64,000 bases of DNA, taken from JAYWDA01 sp043747555. GTDB lineage: Bacteria > Bdellovibrionota > Bdellovibrionia > Bdellovibrionales > Bdellovibrionaceae. Below the pieces are notes generated by a model. The model worked only from the letters and a program-made list of their open reading frames with translations, was not told where the DNA came from and did not search any database. Positions 60,683-64,000 of this stretch are shown in pieces. Position numbers and translations under genes: made by a program. Numbering within the stretch: position 1 is the stretch's first letter; each line of letters starts with the position of its first letter. The stretch lies in contig JAYTOY010000025.1 of NCBI GenBank assembly GCA_043747555.1, positions 1 to 64,000 on the forward strand. Reading direction: 5' to 3'.

Positions 60683-62497
60683 ATGAAGTCCGTTCTGCAA
60701 ATAGTTTTAAGTTTATTTGTTTTCTCTATAACCTGGGCCCAATCAAGCGGCGCCTCATATCAAAATTACGATCAAAGTCTTCCGTTATGGGGCACAACTT
60801 GGACGCCCGTATCAGGCGCGGCTAACGGATACCATCCCAGCTTTTATACAGGGTTTGCGATGCGGGCCGAATTTCCAGACCGCATACACATCCGACTGTC
60901 GCGAGGCAATCAAACTCGTGTAACGGTGATTTTAGATGACCAGACAATAAACAATTACTTGTTTGACCTTGGCAAGCGCGATGACTTTTACAAAAAGCTA
61001 ACAGGCGCCAACGGCATTAGTAAGCCCCTAGTGACTCTGGTCTCGGATAAGCAGGGCAAATCTTTTCCGCACTTACAGTATTTTCATCAAATTATTGAAT
61101 CCCCGATTTATGGCATCAAAGACTTTATCACTTTGGCTAAAAGCAATTCCACTTCGAATGAAATGATTTATGCAAAGGGACTTTCAACTTTACAGGCCTT
61201 AAACCCCGGTCGAATTTTTATTCTGCGACTTAATTTGACCGAATCTTTTAATCGATGGAAATTACAAATTCAAAAAACTTTAGCCGGAAATTCACCGGCC
61301 GCCTACTTTAAAAGCCGACCGTCTGAGGCCATGATCGCACTGAATACCCTTTTATGGGGCCGAATTAACGCCACAGAAAAACCCACAGCGGCAGTGATGT
61401 CACAGCTTGACGAAACGGCGCAAGCTGCACTGGACAACGCAGATCAAGAATTTTTAGCTTCTGCTTTAAAACTTTTTAAACTGATCACTGGCAACAAATA
61501 TAATTTTCAAGTTTTGAATCAGAACAACCAGTTTCAAAGTCCAATTCAATGCACTGACTTACAAAATTGTTACTTAATTTATCCAGAATTTACCACGATC
61601 TATCCGACGGGCTCTGTGATGGAGTCGACCAAGGACTCAGTTGGAAATGTGATCAATACTTTCACAACACCCGGCCTTTGGAAATTTCTTAATTATGCTG
61701 GTCGCGACGTCGATAACATTCGCGACGAGCCATTTTACGGTTGGATTCCAAAAATGGATTACGAAGCCATTGGCAACGGCTTCCACAATCCTGGTGTCCG
61801 CATGGGTGGAATTAATAAAGCGGTCCATGCCAGTATGAATATTCCGGCGACCCACAACACATTGTGGGCCGTAAAAAGAGGCGGCGTTTCCCATGGCTGC
61901 TCACGCCTTTCGTCAGGACATACTTGGGAACTTCGTCATATCCTGCCCGTTGAAAATAGCAAGATGACGCAAGTTTATTTTTTTGGAAATGACCCCAAGG
62001 ACTTTGATCTTTTCGATATTGATGGCAGCGGCCTCTTAAAAGTCATGGGCGTCGAATATTTAATTTCTTACGATTTGCAAGGCAAAGACGATATTGCTCG
62101 ACGTGAAGGAATAGATCTTCAGGTGAACGAAGGCAAAAAATTGGAATTTTACACCTCGCTTTACGGCGCTCAATCCGTTTTTACCCAAAGTGCAAATGGA
62201 GATTATGTTTTTAAAAATCCATCCATTTCCCAGCAGTCGTACTTGGATTTTAAAAGAAAAAAACTTTCAGTGCGTTTAACTTTGCCGGGCGATTATCGCC
62301 TCTATGAGCAAACCTATCAAAAAGATAAAATCCAACTCTACACACCAACGGTAGGAACTCTTTCTGAGTCCATATCACCTGACCTTAAGAATTTTATAAG
62401 GCTTATGGGCCGAGTTCGTGGGTGTGCTCCCGGTGTCGATAAAACACAATGTGGAGAATCAGCTTTCGATCAAGAAGCTTCGCAATTCGTTCGTTAG
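60683..62497 (+). CDS. Exported protein with YkuD-type L,D-transpeptidase motif
   Basis: This is a 604-residue protein. The ATG at 60683 has GAGG upstream and the signal peptide ends near ITWAQ. The N-terminal 370 residues are unassigned. Near 375-410, KAVHASMNIPATHN and then GVSHGCSRLSSGHTW show the YkuD signature (first His, then S-H-G-C-x-R) with nucleophile Cys406. L,D-transpeptidases crosslink peptidoglycan between diaminopimelates or attach proteins to the wall. The C-terminal 200 residues are a separate beta-rich part. The long N-terminal part is unlike standard enzymes of about 300 residues. Confidence 0.82.
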   Translation: MKSVLQIVLSLFVFSITWAQSSGASYQNYDQSLPLWGTTWTPVSGAANGYHPSFYTGFAMRAEFPDRIHIRLSRGNQTRVTVILDDQTINNYLFDLGKRDDFYKKLTGANGISKPLVTLVSDKQGKSFPHLQYFHQIIESPIYGIKDFITLAKSNSTSNEMIYAKGLSTLQALNPGRIFILRLNLTESFNRWKLQIQKTLAGNSPAAYFKSRPSEAMIALNTLLWGRINATEKPTAAVMSQLDETAQAALDNADQEFLASALKLFKLITGNKYNFQVLNQNNQFQSPIQCTDLQNCYLIYPEFTTIYPTGSVMESTKDSVGNVINTFTTPGLWKFLNYAGRDVDNIRDEPFYGWIPKMDYEAIGNGFHNPGVRMGGINKAVHASMNIPATHNTLWAVKRGGVSHGCSRLSSGHTWELRHILPVENSKMTQVYFFGNDPKDFDLFDIDGSGLLKVMGVEYLISYDLQGKDDIARREGIDLQVNEGKKLEFYTSLYGAQSVFTQSANGDYVFKNPSISQQSYLDFKRKKLSVRLTLPGDYRLYEQTYQKDKIQLYTPTVGTLSESISPDLKNFIRLMGRVRGCAPGVDKTQCGESAFDQEASQFVR

Positions 62498-62532
62498 ATT
62501 TTTAAAAATTTATTTTTAGGAGAATTTTGTAA

Positions 62533-63909
62533 ATGAAACTTTTAGCTCTGCTTTCAATCCTTATGTTACAAATGATGGCCCATGCCGATTTAGTGTCCAC
62601 TTTTAAATCGCTTGAATCCAGTCGAAAGGGTGCTTTTGGGTACAACACTTTGCAAGGCGCCCAATCCCGAATCAATGTGAATGTCAGTGGAAATCCACCG
62701 TCCAACTTTCAATTTCAAGCAGCCTATCGCAATGACATCGGAAAAAATTTAGCCACTAATTATGATTTTTATGTAGGGAACCTATTTACGACAAATTATT
62801 ATGAACTGATGGGCGAATATGTGTTTGGCGACGCGTTCAGCAGCCACCCGCTGAATCATTTAAGCCTGGTCAGCAATGGACCAAAAGCCATGACGAAAGC
62901 GGCTTCTATGGTTCGGCATTGGGTCTTAGAAAAATATTATTGTGGGCGGTATCCACAATCTACTTTAGCAAAAGGTTTTTCCGTTCGAGGCATCAGCGGC
63001 AGTGAATTCGAGCAAGAGTACGCGGATTACTTTTTTGATTTCTACTTAAGTTCTGAAACCAGCGAATTTCAGCACCTTCCTCTGTTTCTTTTAGCCAAAG
63101 ACAGTCCGATTGGAAGTTCAAATCAATTGGACCGGGCCCGAGCACTGATTGCAAACGTTTATGACCAGTATTCGAGAGCCTATGGAGCTAACGATTCAAG
63201 TATCAATCGACTATTTTCGATCAGAAATCATATCCATAATCAGTTATCTCCTGATGTGGTTGCAGAACTTGATAAGTTCATTATTGATTTTTCTGCAGCC
63301 AGAAGAACCAACTACAATGATTTAGTGGAAACAAGAAAACTGTTATCAAGTTATTTCAGTTTTGGACCTGATAAGCTTATCAGCCTCGCTGAAAAAATGG
63401 CTGCCAGTGAAATTAAGAATTTAGCGCGCAGACTTAATGTCTCTAATCCTTTAATGTTTGATATTTTAGCTTTATCAAATTCAGTGGCCACGTTGCGATC
63501 GAATTTGACAACAAATCAAATCTCTTTCGATCAAAAATCGACCGCCTTACAGATACTTTTTAATTCATCGTTGCTTATCAATAGATTGTTGATTGCTAGC
63601 CAAGCACCAATAACACCAGCCACGGTCGAAACTATTTTAAACGTTGCCTACTTTGAAGGATTTTTAGTCAAAGATAACTGGGCTTATTTTAAACAAGAGG
63701 TCGCTTCAAAGACAGATGGAGCTTCCGCACTTTTGCTTTTGCCAGAAATGATTGAAGTGGCCAACGACACTTTGGTACAGGCTTTTTCTCCGTCATTAGA
63801 TCAATGGAAAACTATTGAACCAAAAATGCTTAACTTTATTGATGACACTTTAAAATCCTCTGCGATCAATACCGCTTCGGTGATTGCTCAACGAAATGGA
63901 CGGAGATAA
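62533..63909 (+). CDS. Unknown exported protein, 458 residues
   Basis: This protein has AGGAG upstream and a signal peptide ending near MMAHA. The mature protein is mostly helical in the second half (SLAEKMAASEIKNLARRLNV), with a Tyr/Phe/Asn-rich first half. Only one Cys lies in the mature part (EKYYCGRYP). No family is recognised. It follows the YkuD-type gene by 35 bases and precedes another exported protein gene by two, so this is probably an operon around wall modification. Confidence 0.75.
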   Translation: MKLLALLSILMLQMMAHADLVSTFKSLESSRKGAFGYNTLQGAQSRINVNVSGNPPSNFQFQAAYRNDIGKNLATNYDFYVGNLFTTNYYELMGEYVFGDAFSSHPLNHLSLVSNGPKAMTKAASMVRHWVLEKYYCGRYPQSTLAKGFSVRGISGSEFEQEYADYFFDFYLSSETSEFQHLPLFLLAKDSPIGSSNQLDRARALIANVYDQYSRAYGANDSSINRLFSIRNHIHNQLSPDVVAELDKFIIDFSAARRTNYNDLVETRKLLSSYFSFGPDKLISLAEKMAASEIKNLARRLNVSNPLMFDILALSNSVATLRSNLTTNQISFDQKSTALQILFNSSLLINRLLIASQAPITPATVETILNVAYFEGFLVKDNWAYFKQEVASKTDGASALLLLPEMIEVANDTLVQAFSPSLDQWKTIEPKMLNFIDDTLKSSAINTASVIAQRNGRR

Positions 63910-63911
63910 TT

Positions 63912-64000
63912 ATGAAAATTTGGATCTTAGGTTTTGCAGTTCACTTAATAACAATCCTTACAAGTGTTTCTGCCCTCGCGGACGCTAAAGTGATGAATCC
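63912..64000 (+). CDS. Start of an exported protein, cut by the window end
   Basis: ATG at 63912, two bases after the upstream stop, opens a frame with a signal peptide (KIWILGFAVHLITILTSVSA) ending near LADA. GGAGA lies before the ATG (63902-63906). The frame is open to the end of the window. No family can be seen from 29 codons. Confidence 0.65.
   Translation, partial: MKIWILGFAVHLITILTSVSALADAKVMN

Overview
The window looks like a stretch of chromosome from a Gram-negative, moderately low-GC bacterium of the Bdellovibrio type (Bdellovibrionota). This is an inference. It rests on the many Sec-exported lipoproteins with lipoboxes such as FQNC or FSC, the large load of secreted proteases and wall lytic enzymes, a complete MoxR/Bat operon, DUF1552 plus DUF1592/DUF1588 proteins, and an orphan cyclic-di-GMP-I riboswitch RNA resembling the merRNA described in Bdellovibrio. 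No complete mobile element, CRISPR array or rRNA gene was found. One tRNA-Arg lies beside a decayed mobile mystery A/B gene pair.

Layout. 1-532 is non-coding. 615-9422 is a four-gene block: an Ig-like plus Asp-box lipoprotein, a Tat-exported DUF1552 protein, an Ig-like plus cytochrome c plus DUF1592/1588/1585 lipoprotein, and a stand-alone Asp-box lipoprotein. 9520-10219 holds the mobA/mobB remnants and tRNA-Arg. 10281-12230 is lemA with two TPM-domain genes. 12444-15059 holds two unknown exported proteins. 15065-22432 is mostly housekeeping: a prepilin-like protein, QueF, TrmH, an acyl-CoA dehydrogenase, a CinA-N protein, a dihaem cytochrome, a CobB sirtuin, TatA and an Mrp ATPase. 22755-23037 carries the orphan c-di-GMP RNA with its own terminator. 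23076-27009 encodes two lytic transglycosylases, followed by a glycosyltransferase.

27743-35299 is a seven-gene overlapping operon moxR - DUF58 - membrane protein - batA - batB - batC - batD. Divergent from it are an M48-like membrane protein that has lost its HExxH motif, a DUF1844 protein, a DegP-type protease and an MFS carrier (35427-39192). 39446-49151 is rich in exported, possibly effector-like proteins: a subtilase, a transglutaminase-elicitor-like protein, a repeat lipoprotein, a CX5R-phosphatase-like lipoprotein with the Arg replaced, a possible secreted kinase-fold protein and a trypsin-like protease. A DUF155 gene and a 21-codon ORF with its own terminator lie among them. 49170-51759 encodes an OmpA-type lipoprotein, an Hsp70-like protein and a small exported protein. 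51885-54706 is a metal (probably zinc) uptake operon of porin, binding protein and permease without an ATPase gene. 54715-63909 includes an SLT/SH3 muramidase operon, HEAT-repeat proteins, an FMN reductase, an L,D-transpeptidase-like protein and further unknown exported proteins; one gene is cut by the window end.

How the genes may work together. Cell-envelope work dominates: peptidoglycan cleavage (three transglycosylases), a YkuD-type protein, periplasmic proteolysis, Bat and LemA/TPM envelope functions, and Tat export (one tatA and one Tat substrate). The strongest candidates for little-described biology are the modular DUF1552/DUF1592 block, the terminator-ended riboswitch RNA that serves no downstream gene, and the secreted-protein region at 39-49 kb.
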